DNA of 7,563 nucleotides. Source: an uncultured bacterium. Its GTDB lineage: Bacteria > Patescibacteriota > Saccharimonadia > Saccharimonadales > Saccharimonadaceae. Of this stretch, positions 1 through 6,798 are shown one piece after another (position 1 is the stretch's first letter; the number at the start of each line of letters is the position of its first letter). A model generated the notes under the pieces. The model ran no database searches. It was not told the DNA's origin and saw only the letters and a program-made list of their open reading frames with translations. Position numbers and translations under genes: made by a program. The stretch is taken from assembly GCA_938045655.1 (NCBI GenBank), contig CALIMO010000119.1, forward strand, positions 1 through 7,563, given 5' to 3'.

Positions 1-1335
1 TAATACCGCAGACAAAATGATCACTCCACCAGCAAAAAACTGAGAATTGCTAAAAACCGCTGGCTTTTCTTGAACATAGTAAGAAGTTCCGCCAAATGCA
101 GAATTCAAAACTTTCGAAGAAATATCAGAGGCTTGCATACTACTCATTTGTTTAGATAAATCAATCTCAGTTTTACTTCTAAAAAATGAATTTAACAATG
201 AAAGCATATCTTGATTCAAATTATCTCGATTCAATAGCTGAATTTTATAGCTCTTTTTCTCGCCACCCAAAAAGCCCTTTGAAGTTTTTTCAACAATCTG
301 AATATTGCCGTTCACTGCAAAAAATAGCATTGCAGCGGTAAGTTTTTTATTTGATTTTACTAAGTTTCCAGCATCTAGAATATCTAATTCTTCAATTTTT
401 GGCGGCAAATATTGAGGAACAACCGCTTTCGAAACCTTGTTTTCTTTCTTAACTGAATTATATTTTAAAATAACCCGAACGGCAAAGAATAATGTAATTA
501 CAGCCAAAATTAATGCCAAAATTCCAAAAATTATTGTATTTATATCGATACCGCTCACCTCTGGTTGGGCAAATTTATTATTGAAGTCAATTTCAAAAGT
601 TAGATTCTCACCAGCTTGAACATCTTTTTGCGAGAACTTAAAAACTCCCTCTTCTGGCTTACGTTCAAAAATATTACACTTTTCAGTTGAACCTTGCATT
701 CCGGCGAAACATCTCACCGTACCATTAAATTCTTTCAAAACTGATGAATCTAAATTAACTGTTGCAATAACTTCATTAAAAGGCCGCTTCCACTGAGCTC
801 CATTAGTGTTCATAATTAATTTTTGCACACCACCATCTGTTAATAGTAGATTTCTAAACCGATATCTTAGCTGATAATTATGCCTTCCGTAAACGAAGCC
901 TCCGCTTTCACCAATTCGAAATACAATATTCCCATCACTTTCATAAGTTGAATATGAAACTTTTTTGCCATCCATTTCAATTTCAGCTTTGCCATCAAAA
1001 ATAGCTTTACCATCAAAAAACCGCGGAATTGCACGCTCGATTCCGTGATTTATGCCATCACGGACAAAATATGTCGAAATATTTTCAGTGATTTCAAGGT
1101 TTGTATTTCCTTTTTGGTCGGCGCTAAAATTATATTTTGCGTCAAATTTTGAAAAAATAATATTATTGTTTAGACGCTGAAGCTCAGCCAATTCCTCGTT
1201 ACGGTTTCGTCTGCGTCTAGCAAAAGCTTGTTGCTGATTAGAAAAACCGAAAACAAAACTAAAAGCCAAAACCGCCACTAAAAATAGTGGCATAATTTTG
1301 GTGATTTTTCGAATAAAATTATTTTGTAATTTCAT
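1..1335 (-). CDS. DUF2207-family exported membrane protein (partial, 3' end beyond left edge)
   Basis: Reading the minus strand from the ATG at 1335 gives 445 codons with no stop before the window edge, so the C-terminus is missing. Residues 1-39 form a signal peptide: a basic N-terminus, a hydrophobic core at about 14-31 and an Ala-x-Ala site ending at 39. A basic RRRRNR patch follows. Residues about 60-260 match the DUF2207 extracytoplasmic domain: GINHGIERAIPRFF (94-107), the FRIGE...YGRHNYQLRYRF stretch (139-160), NTNGAQWKRPF (176-186) and a Cys pair at 209 and 220. A membrane helix spans about 266-291, then the family's PP...DAGNLV region (311-326) and a second hydrophobic segment from about 433. 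The start at 1335 is preferred over the Met at residue 15 because it completes the signal peptide and has AGGA about 10 bases upstream. It overlaps the dehydrogenase gene by 17 bases, suggesting translational coupling. The function of DUF2207 proteins (YciQ-like) is not established; a cell-surface role is inference. Confidence 0.88.
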   Translation of the reverse strand, partial: MKLQNNFIRKITKIMPLFLVAVLAFSFVFGFSNQQQAFARRRRNRNEELAELQRLNNNIIFSKFDAKYNFSADQKGNTNLEITENISTYFVRDGINHGIERAIPRFFDGKAIFDGKAEIEMDGKKVSYSTYESDGNIVFRIGESGGFVYGRHNYQLRYRFRNLLLTDGGVQKLIMNTNGAQWKRPFNEVIATVNLDSSVLKEFNGTVRCFAGMQGSTEKCNIFERKPEEGVFKFSQKDVQAGENLTFEIDFNNKFAQPEVSGIDINTIIFGILALILAVITLFFAVRVILKYNSVKKENKVSKAVVPQYLPPKIEELDILDAGNLVKSNKKLTAAMLFFAVNGNIQIVEKTSKGFLGGEKKSYKIQLLNRDNLNQDMLSLLNSFFRSKTEIDLSKQMSSMQASDISSKVLNSAFGGTSYYVQEKPAVFSNSQFFAGGVIILSAVL

Positions 1336-2308
1336 TGTCGGTTGTTCCTGCATTTTTGAAATTAATTAAATTCTCAGTTGACATTTTTACCATATTTTGC
1401 ACGGCAACATCTGTATTAAACGCAACGTGTGGAGTAATAATAACATTTGGAAAGTTCGCTAAATCGCGATAAACAGCATCCTTAATAATTTTTCCACTCA
1501 AATCTTTTCGAATTAGATTCTTTTCATGCTCAAAAACATCAAGGCCGGCCGCTGCAACTTTTCCGCTCACCAAAGCATCTCGCAAATCTTTAGAATTAAT
1601 GTGTCCACCACGCGCAGTATTAATAATGACTACTCCATCTTTCATTTTCGAAATACTTTCTGCATTAATAATGTGGCGATTTTCTGGCGTTAAAGGGATA
1701 TGAAGTGAAATCAAATCGCTTTCTGCGAAAACTTCATCTAAACTTTTATATTCCAAAATTTCACGAGCAGAATCATTTTCGAAAGTATCATAAGCAATTA
1801 TTTTTGCGCCAAAAGCTTTAAAAGCCTTCGCGGTTGTTAAGCCGATATGACCCACACCGATAATTCCAATGGTCATTGTATTAAGTTCACGCCCTATCAA
1901 ATTATCTACCGAAAAGTTCTGATTTTTGGCACGCGAAAGACAAAGTGGGATTTTTCGAATCGTTGCTAGTGCCAATGCAACAGCAAATTCAGCAATTGCG
2001 CTTGGCGAATATTGCGGCACGTTCGAAATTTTAATACCAAAACTTTTAGCTTTTTCAAGATCAATTCCATCAAACCCAGCTGTTCGAACGGTAAAATAAG
2101 AAATTCCCATTTTCGAAAGAGTTTCCCAAACATCGTTAAGTTCTTCACTTGAAGTATAAGATGAAACTGCATCAAAACCTTCAGCAAGTTTTACGGTTTC
2201 GGCGTTTAAGTCTTTTGGAGTTGTAGCATATTCAATACCAAACTGCTCCGCGAATTTTTCGAAATATTGGAGCTCATCTTTTCGTACACTATAAGCAATA
2301 ATTTTCAT
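1319..2308 (-). CDS. ldhA: D-2-hydroxyacid dehydrogenase, D-lactate dehydrogenase type
   Basis: This 329-aa protein has the full length and layout of the D-isomer-specific 2-hydroxyacid dehydrogenases. The NAD-binding fold carries GVGHIG at 151-156 and an Asp at 173 (AYD) at the end of the second strand, which favours NADH over NADPH. The catalytic set is present: Arg233 in NTARGG, Glu260 in GLDVFE and His294 in TPHVAFNT. The FNTDVAVQNMV stretch (297-307) and VPQYSPSAIAEFAV (97-110) resemble D-lactate dehydrogenases more than phosphoglycerate dehydrogenases, and there is no regulatory ACT domain. The likely reaction is reduction of pyruvate to D-lactate in the cytoplasm, regenerating NAD+ in a fermentative cell; other 2-oxoacid substrates cannot be excluded. 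It has its own promoter at 2315-2343, with the predicted transcription start on the ATG and no Shine-Dalgarno, so the message is probably leaderless. It is co-transcribed with the overlapping DUF2207 gene. The family is secure; the exact substrate is less so. Confidence 0.9.
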   Translation of the reverse strand: MKIIAYSVRKDELQYFEKFAEQFGIEYATTPKDLNAETVKLAEGFDAVSSYTSSEELNDVWETLSKMGISYFTVRTAGFDGIDLEKAKSFGIKISNVPQYSPSAIAEFAVALALATIRKIPLCLSRAKNQNFSVDNLIGRELNTMTIGIIGVGHIGLTTAKAFKAFGAKIIAYDTFENDSAREILEYKSLDEVFAESDLISLHIPLTPENRHIINAESISKMKDGVVIINTARGGHINSKDLRDALVSGKVAAAGLDVFEHEKNLIRKDLSGKIIKDAVYRDLANFPNVIITPHVAFNTDVAVQNMVKMSTENLINFKNAGTTDNEITK

Positions 2309-2314
2309 ACATCA

Positions 2315-2343
2315 ATTATAATGCTTATACTTGTTTTTTTCAA
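2315..2343 (-). promoter_or_regulatory. Sigma-70 promoter for the dehydrogenase gene, predicted leaderless start
   Basis: On the minus strand TTGAAA (2338-2343), a 17-base spacer and a perfect TATAAT (2315-2320) form a near-consensus promoter in the short gap after proS. The -10 hexamer ends six bases before the ATG, so a start seven bases past it falls on position 2308, the A of the ATG. No Shine-Dalgarno lies between. The spacer has no extended -10 TG. The start site is predicted from spacing only. Confidence 0.85.
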
Positions 2344-2352
2344 GAGCTGAGA

Positions 2353-3603
2353 TTATTTTACAAATTTTTCAAAAAGTTCTTCTCTTGAAAGCAATTCAAC
2401 TTCACCATTTGCACGTGCTGCAACTTCGAACTTTCCGCTTTCAAGCAAACGATCAGAAATTGTCAACCGATACGGAATACCCATTAATTCGGCGTCAGCA
2501 AATTTTTGACCTGGGCGAAGATTGCGGTCATCAAATAGAACCTCAATTCCCTTTTTCGAAAATTCATTATAGATTTCTTCTGCTAATTCTTGTGATTTTT
2601 CACCAATTTGCACAAGATAAATTTTTGCTGGAGCAATATTTTCTGGCCAAATTAAACCTTTTTCATCACTAAATTTTTCAGCAATAACGCCCATCACACG
2701 AGTGATTCCAATTCCGTAAGATCCCATCCAAGCTGATTTTCGTTCGCCATTTTTGTCAGTAAAATAAAGCCCCATTTCATCGGTTTTTTGCGTGCCAAAG
2801 TTAAAGATATTTCCGACTTCTGCCGTTTTAACCTTTTGTAATCCTTCTTTTGAACTGATTTCGCCAGCTTCAATTGCTTGGTCTAAAATTTCTTCGTTAA
2901 AAGCAAGAGTTTTTTCGCCATCACGCTTAAAATAAACATAATCTTCGCCGGCATCACAAATTGTTTGAAATTCGTGGCTGAATTTTGTAAATGCCCCACC
3001 GCTAGCAAATGTCACAAAAGTATCTTCGCCTAAACCGAGGCGTTCGAAAATTCGTTCATATGCTTTTGAAACTTTAGCGTAATATGCTTCCAAATCTTCT
3101 TTAGTTTCGTGAATAGAATATAAATCTTTCATCAAAAATTCGCGACCGCGCATAATTCCACTTTTTGCACGGAGCTCGTTTCGCATTTTATTTTGAAATT
3201 GAAAAACCGAAACTGGCAAGTCTTTATAAGATTGAATATGATTTTTAAGCATTTCAACAATTGGCTCTTCATGGCTCCAACCTAACCCAACCTCTGTCTT
3301 ATCTTTCAGGTTGGTTTTAAACCAAACATCCACAACATCATCATTCCAGCGAGTTGTATGTTCCCAAACTTCACGGCGCTGAAGCGTTGTCATCAAAATC
3401 TCATTTGCATCGATTTTTTCAAGCTCTTCACGCACGATTTTTTTAATGTTTTCTAGCACTTTAAAACCAAGCGGTAAGTAGTCGTAAGCACCCGCCATTT
3501 CTTTATGAACAAATCCAGCTTTAATTAAAAGTTGCGCATTCTTAGCTTCTTCACCAGATGGAACTGTTTTACTTGTTTTTGTATATAATTTTGATAATCG
3601 CAT
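2353..3603 (-). CDS. proS: Prolyl-tRNA synthetase, short form without the editing insertion
   Basis: This cytoplasmic class II synthetase charges tRNA-Pro with proline. Motif 1 lies around 37-50 (AGAYDYLPLGFKVL), a substrate-binding GWSHEEP at 108-114, motif 2 at about 141-165 (RNELRAKSGIMRGREF with LMKDLYSIH) and motif 3 at about 293-305 (MGSYGIGITRVMG). A C-terminal anticodon-binding domain runs from about 326 to 416, with KIYLVQIG and the VLFDDR...PGQKFADAELMGIPYRL region. At 416 aa it is far shorter than the roughly 570-aa bacterial type: the INS cis-editing domain that normally sits between motifs 2 and 3 is absent, as in the known short bacterial ProRS forms. The active-site sequence is bacterial-type, not archaeal/eukaryotic. 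An AAGGAGA Shine-Dalgarno lies at 3608-3614, about five bases before the ATG. An intrinsic terminator stands between greA and this gene and I find no promoter after it, so expression may depend on read-through. Confidence 0.96.
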   Translation of the reverse strand: MRLSKLYTKTSKTVPSGEEAKNAQLLIKAGFVHKEMAGAYDYLPLGFKVLENIKKIVREELEKIDANEILMTTLQRREVWEHTTRWNDDVVDVWFKTNLKDKTEVGLGWSHEEPIVEMLKNHIQSYKDLPVSVFQFQNKMRNELRAKSGIMRGREFLMKDLYSIHETKEDLEAYYAKVSKAYERIFERLGLGEDTFVTFASGGAFTKFSHEFQTICDAGEDYVYFKRDGEKTLAFNEEILDQAIEAGEISSKEGLQKVKTAEVGNIFNFGTQKTDEMGLYFTDKNGERKSAWMGSYGIGITRVMGVIAEKFSDEKGLIWPENIAPAKIYLVQIGEKSQELAEEIYNEFSKKGIEVLFDDRNLRPGQKFADAELMGIPYRLTISDRLLESGKFEVAARANGEVELLSREELFEKFVK

Positions 3604-3607
3604 AAAA

Positions 3608-3614
3608 TCTCCTT
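3608..3614 (-). promoter_or_regulatory. Strong Shine-Dalgarno of proS
   Basis: AAGGAGA on the minus strand, four to five bases before the proS ATG at 3603. It fixes the start and lies just downstream of the U-tract of the greA terminator, leaving almost no room for a separate promoter. Confidence 0.85.
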
Positions 3615-3618
3615 TTCG

Positions 3619-3651
3619 AAAAATAAAACTCGGCTGAATTGGCCAACCGAG
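3619..3651 (-). terminator. Intrinsic terminator after greA, upstream of proS
   Basis: On the minus strand CTCGGTTG (3644-3651) pairs with CAGCCGAG (3629-3636) around a seven-base loop, with one G-T wobble. A flanking AAAG/TTTT extension is possible. The stem runs straight into TTTTATTTTT (3619-3628). It lies 8 bases past the greA stop and 15 bases before the proS ATG. Because proS follows in the same direction with no visible promoter, it may act as a partial terminator or attenuator. Confidence 0.85.
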
Positions 3652-3659
3652 CTTTAAAA

Positions 3660-4121
3660 TTAGTTAATTTCTGTAATTTCGTATTTGATTACACCTTTTG
3701 GTGTCGTAATATCTACTTCTTCGCCGAGCTTTTTGCCCATGATCTGTTGGCCGATTGGTGATTCATTCGAAATCTTACCCTCAAGGGGGTTTGCCTCAAC
3801 CGCACCAACCATTGTATATTTTACCTCTTTACCGTTTTCCAGGTTTTTTAAGCTAACTTGATTCCCAAGAGATACAACACCCTTTTCACCACTGCCAATA
3901 ATCACAGCATTTTGCAAAATGTTTTCAATTTCCATAATTCGAGATTCTGCTAAAGCTTGTTTTTTGCGAGCAGCATCATATTCTGAATTTTCACGCAAAT
4001 CACCAAAATCACGCGCAGTAGCAACCTCTTCTGAAATTTCTTTACGTTGCGAAATCAAAAGCTCTAGTTCAGCTTCGAGTTCTTTTTTTCCTTTTTTTGT
4101 AATATTAAATTCTTGTTTCAT
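3660..4121 (-). CDS. greA: Transcription elongation factor GreA
   Basis: GreA enters the secondary channel of RNA polymerase and stimulates cleavage of backtracked transcripts, rescuing arrested complexes. The 153-aa protein is nearly the usual length (about 158). The N-terminal coiled-coil hairpin spans about 8-75 and carries the tip motif ARDFGDLRENSEYDAAR at 36-52, with Asp41 and Glu44 in the positions of the catalytic acidic pair. The C-terminal FKBP-like domain shows the family signature ISNESPIGQQIMGKKLGEEV (117-136) and ends in PKGVIKYEITEI. The gene has its own extended -10 promoter (4152-4180), a short leader of about 24 bases with AGAGGA about 10 bases before the ATG, and an intrinsic terminator. 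It therefore looks able to be a single-gene transcript, with read-through into proS likely. Confidence 0.97.
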   Translation of the reverse strand: MKQEFNITKKGKKELEAELELLISQRKEISEEVATARDFGDLRENSEYDAARKKQALAESRIMEIENILQNAVIIGSGEKGVVSLGNQVSLKNLENGKEVKYTMVGAVEANPLEGKISNESPIGQQIMGKKLGEEVDITTPKGVIKYEITEIN

Positions 4122-4151
4122 AAAATAAAAATCCTCTAAATAAGTCTTATA

Positions 4152-4180
4152 ATTATATCAAAGTTTTTAATTCAAGTCAA
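4152..4180 (-). promoter_or_regulatory. Extended -10 sigma-70 promoter of greA
   Basis: On the minus strand TTGACT (4175-4180), a 17-base spacer and TATAAT (4152-4157) preceded by TGA, giving the extended -10 form TGnTATAAT. The predicted start is near 4145, leaving a leader of about 24 bases that contains AGAGGA. The -35 box begins three bases after the stop of the CPBP gene. No terminator with a U-tract separates the two, so read-through from the frr operon is possible. Confidence 0.88.
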
Positions 4181-4182
4181 CG

Positions 4183-4989
4183 CTAAGCTTGAAAGAATTG
4201 AATAGTTTGCAAAACATAAAGCAGAAAGAAAGCAATCCCATTTTTAATCATATGAATTACAATCCCCGACCAAATTGTTTGCGTCCATTTTTCGCGAATA
4301 AGACACATCACAACGCTCATCACAAATACCGTTACGCCAACATTCATTTGAAAATGTACAAATCCAAAAAGTAAACTCGTTATAAAAATAGCTAGCGGAA
4401 CATTCACCTTTCGAAGTTGGCCATAAATTATTCCGCGAAAAATCAATTCTTCAAAAAACGGTGCAATAATAACAATTGAAATAAAAGCTAGCAAAAATTG
4501 CCAAGAATGAATCATTCCGCTGCGTTGAAAAGCTAAATCTTGAACTTGCAATTTATCAAAATTAAGAATATTCGGCAAAAATTCTAACAAAACGCCAGAA
4601 ACAATCATCGATGCTAAAAAGCCTAAAATTGCCAAACCTAAATCTTGCCAAGTAATCACACCATTTAAAGCGACATCATCTTTCGAAATCTTCTGCTTAA
4701 AAAATTTGGTCGGGATAAAATATACCATCGCAAGCATTAATCCAAGAAATAACGCTGAATAAATTGTAGTAGTAATCGTGTTCGAAGCCGCATTTCGATA
4801 GCCCGCATCATTATTCCAAAAAATTAAAGTGAGAGAAAGCCGAATTATTACAGCTGCAAAATAACTCGCCGCAAAATATGACAAAATTGGAAAAATTATC
4901 CAAAAAATAATTTTTAAAGGTTTTTTCGAAAGCATTTCTTCATTCTTTTTTTGAAGTTTTAAAAATATATTTTTAAATTTATTCTTCAT
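4183..4989 (-). CDS. CPBP-family intramembrane metalloprotease (CAAX protease/Abi)
   Basis: This 268-aa, strongly hydrophobic protein has the three conserved motifs of the CPBP family (CAAX-prenyl protease Rce1 / bacteriocin-processing relatives). Motif 1 is EELIFR at 180-185, giving the EExxxR glutamate pair and arginine. Motif 2 is F208-x-x-x-H212. Motif 3 is H246-x-x-x-N250. All residues expected for activity are therefore present. A basic N-terminal cytoplasmic stretch (1-26) precedes helices at about 27-57, 72-93, 115-136, 163-178, 196-212, 217-230 and 240-262. The substrate is unknown; in bacteria members process or protect against peptides, act as scaffolds, or have no known role. The ATG lies two bases after the rseP stop, and its AGAGG Shine-Dalgarno lies in the end of rseP, so translation of the two is probably coupled. 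The pairing of two intramembrane metalloproteases is notable. Confidence 0.93.
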   Translation of the reverse strand: MKNKFKNIFLKLQKKNEEMLSKKPLKIIFWIIFPILSYFAASYFAAVIIRLSLTLIFWNNDAGYRNAASNTITTTIYSALFLGLMLAMVYFIPTKFFKQKISKDDVALNGVITWQDLGLAILGFLASMIVSGVLLEFLPNILNFDKLQVQDLAFQRSGMIHSWQFLLAFISIVIIAPFFEELIFRGIIYGQLRKVNVPLAIFITSLLFGFVHFQMNVGVTVFVMSVVMCLIREKWTQTIWSGIVIHMIKNGIAFFLLYVLQTIQFFQA

Positions 4990-4991
4990 TT

Positions 4992-6170
4992 TTAACCTCT
5001 AAAAATCTTTGTAAAATCTAGAAAAATAATCAAAAGCGAAAGACCCATTAAAAACATAAAACTCCAGCCGTTAATATTCTCTTCGGTCTCTTTTGAGAGT
5101 GGCTTTTTGAGCAAAATTCGAAAAATGAAAGTCATCAGCCAACGACCACCATCAAGTGCAGGAATTGGCAGAACGTTCATACACGCTAAACTAATTGAAA
5201 TAATTGCAGTTAGCATTAAGATCATATCAGGCCCCATCGAGATGATATTCGGGAAGATCCCACCAATCACTAAAATTGGCCCAGAGACACTTTCGCCTGC
5301 TTTCGAAAGCTGAGAATTTGCTTTCTGCTGTAATTGCGGATTCGGAATTATTTTTTCGAAAACCCCGCCAAAAAAGTTCATAAAAAGTTCACCAACACCT
5401 TTAAAAGTTTCGCCCGTAAATTGAATTGTTGTACCAAGCCCAACGATCGGTGCGCTCCAAGTTGCATGAATTTTTTGTATTCCCTCAGACAAAACCGCAC
5501 CCAAAAAGCCATTATTACCTTTTTCGTTGAGTTTTACACTTTTCGAAATTTCTTTACCGTTTCGACTAATCTTTAAAGAAACTGTTTTACCGGCGTTATT
5601 TTTTAAATCTTGGCGAATTTTAGTGGAGTTTTCAACCTTTTGACCGTTAAACTCTAAAAGTGTGTCATTTTTATTCAACCCAGCTTTTTGTGCAGGCGAA
5701 TCATTCGAAATCTGCGAAACTTGCACGCCACCACCAGAAATTCGAGCATCAGAACTCAAATAAAACTGATTCGAAATTAACTTTGGCATTCCAAAAATCG
5801 ACAGGATCGTAAAAATAACAAAAGCAACTAGCCAATTCATTGCAACACCAGCAAATAAAATTTGAGTTTTTGCCCAAAAACTTGCCGCACCATAATCACC
5901 TTTTTTAGAATCTGAATCGTACTCCCCTTTCAACCGAACAAAACCGCCCAGTGGAATCGCACCGATTGAAATTTTTGTGCTTTTTGGTAGAATTTTGTTA
6001 GTTTTTGCTCTAAAACTTTTAATTCTTGGCGGAAAACCTATTGCGTATTCTTTAAGTTTTACACCATTTTTCTTAGCCGCAAGCGCGTGACCAAGTTCAT
6101 GTATTGCAACCAAAAAAGTTAGCGAAATTAGACCAATAATTATACCAAAAATTAAATTCAAAATCTCCAT
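4992..6170 (-). CDS. rseP: M50 site-2 protease RseP (PDZ-containing intramembrane zinc metalloprotease)
   Basis: The protein cuts transmembrane segments of substrates within the cytoplasmic membrane. At 392 aa it is slightly shorter than E. coli RseP (about 450), with room for a single PDZ domain. The first helix (about 5-32) carries the zinc motif HELGH at 24-28. GGFVRLKGE (75-83) and AGVAMNWLVAF (107-117) follow, then a PDZ domain at about 148-212 with SPAQKAGL and DTLLEFNGQKV. The second catalytic motif NVLPIPALDGG lies at 332-342 and supplies the zinc-binding Asp. Further helices span about 312-331 and 369-387. A Shine-Dalgarno-like AAAGGG lies about four bases before the ATG. No sigma-E/RseA system is visible here, so the substrate is unknown; clearance of signal-peptide remnants is one established role of such proteases. 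It sits between frr and a second membrane protease gene and is probably transcribed from the frr promoter. Confidence 0.96.
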   Translation of the reverse strand: MEILNLIFGIIIGLISLTFLVAIHELGHALAAKKNGVKLKEYAIGFPPRIKSFRAKTNKILPKSTKISIGAIPLGGFVRLKGEYDSDSKKGDYGAASFWAKTQILFAGVAMNWLVAFVIFTILSIFGMPKLISNQFYLSSDARISGGGVQVSQISNDSPAQKAGLNKNDTLLEFNGQKVENSTKIRQDLKNNAGKTVSLKISRNGKEISKSVKLNEKGNNGFLGAVLSEGIQKIHATWSAPIVGLGTTIQFTGETFKGVGELFMNFFGGVFEKIIPNPQLQQKANSQLSKAGESVSGPILVIGGIFPNIISMGPDMILMLTAIISISLACMNVLPIPALDGGRWLMTFIFRILLKKPLSKETEENINGWSFMFLMGLSLLIIFLDFTKIFRG

Positions 6171-6199
6171 TCTACCCTTTCGAAATTCCTTAAATTACC

Positions 6200-6231
6200 T
6201 TTTGCCGGCACAACTTTATGTGCTAGCAAAA
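6200..6231 (-). other. Intercistronic RNA hairpin between frr and rseP
   Basis: On the minus strand TTTTGC, TA, GCACA, a six-base loop, TGTGC, CG and GCAAAA form two perfectly paired blocks (6 bp and 5 bp) separated by a two-base step with one T-G wobble and one A-C mismatch. GGTAATTT follows, so there is no U-tract and it is not a canonical terminator in this direction. It may act as a processing site, a stability element or a weak terminator modulating the frr to rseP ratio; this is inference. Confidence 0.6.
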
Positions 6232-6237
6232 AACAAT

Positions 6238-6792
6238 TTAAATTGTGAGAATTTCTTTCTCTTTTTCTTTAAAAATTGTATCAATTTGTGTGCTAAAATC
6301 TTTGATTTCAGCATCAATTTCTTTTTCAATTCTCTTTAAATCATCTTCAGTTAAAGCTTTTTCATCTTTAAGTTTCTTGGCGTGCTTTAAAGCATCTTGG
6401 CGAATATTTCGAAGTGTAATTTTTGCGCCTTCAACTTTTTCTGAAGTTTGTTTTACGATTTGCTTACGGCGTTCCTCTGTTAGCGGTGGAACTGGCACTC
6501 GAATAACGCGGCCGTCATCACTTGGGTTGAATCCAAGGCTTTGATCGTTGCGAATTGCAGCCGAAATTGCTGAAATATTATTCGCATCAAATGGTGTAAT
6601 TAGAATCATCCCTGCTTCTGGTGCGGTCATATTCGAAACTTGGTTTAATGGCATTTTTGTGCCATAAACTTCAACCATAACACCGTCTAGCATTGAAGGA
6701 TGCGCTCGGCCTGTTCGAACCTTCTTCATTTCACTCTTAAAATGCTCAACGGCTTCAGTCATTTTTAATTTAAATTCATCTGTATCAAACAT
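6238..6792 (-). CDS. frr: Ribosome recycling factor
   Basis: Frr acts with EF-G to split post-termination ribosomes so they can start again. The 184-aa length matches the family (about 185). The hallmark RTGRAHPSML lies at 26-35, VEVYGTKMPLNQV at 40-52, the conserved core GFNPSDDGRVIRVPVPPLTEERR at about 87-109, and NIRQDALKHAKKLK at 129-142 with Arg131 at the position of the ribosome-contacting arginine. Residues 5-30 and 104-184 form the long three-helix bundle, and the middle part the compact second domain. The promoter's -10 hexamer ends six bases before the ATG, with only GGGGTT between, so the mRNA is predicted to be leaderless and lacks a usable Shine-Dalgarno. It is probably the first gene of a transcript with rseP and the CPBP gene. 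In many bacteria frr is followed by uppS, cdsA, dxr, rseP and proS; here uppS, cdsA and dxr are missing. Confidence 0.97.
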   Translation of the reverse strand: MFDTDEFKLKMTEAVEHFKSEMKKVRTGRAHPSMLDGVMVEVYGTKMPLNQVSNMTAPEAGMILITPFDANNISAISAAIRNDQSLGFNPSDDGRVIRVPVPPLTEERRKQIVKQTSEKVEGAKITLRNIRQDALKHAKKLKDEKALTEDDLKRIEKEIDAEIKDFSTQIDTIFKEKEKEILTI

Positions 6793-6798
6793 AACCCC

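Noticed and set aside
437..619. Plus-strand open frame within the DUF2207 gene
   Set aside because: It is antisense to a coding region with clear family motifs and has no Shine-Dalgarno or promoter.
1966..2187. Open frame on the minus strand inside the dehydrogenase gene
   Set aside because: It is an out-of-frame shadow of a well-conserved dehydrogenase; its composition is unlike a real protein and no ribosome site precedes it.
2330..2352. Possible terminator after proS (CTTG, seven A, CAAG)
   Set aside because: The stem is only 4 bp with no U-tract, and the bases are better explained as the -35 region and spacer of the dehydrogenase promoter.
2331..2672. Plus-strand open frame opposite the 3' end of proS
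   Set aside because: It is antisense to the ProRS anticodon-binding domain, with a low-complexity hydrophobic translation and no ribosome site.
4158..4190. Possible terminator after the CPBP gene (TTCAAG/CTTGAA)
   Set aside because: It is a 6-bp AT-rich stem with an 11-base loop and an A-rich tail; it cannot act as an intrinsic terminator on the minus strand and overlaps the greA promoter.
6171..6237. A separate promoter for rseP
   Set aside because: I found no -35/-10 pair with acceptable spacing in the gap; transcription from the frr promoter is simpler.
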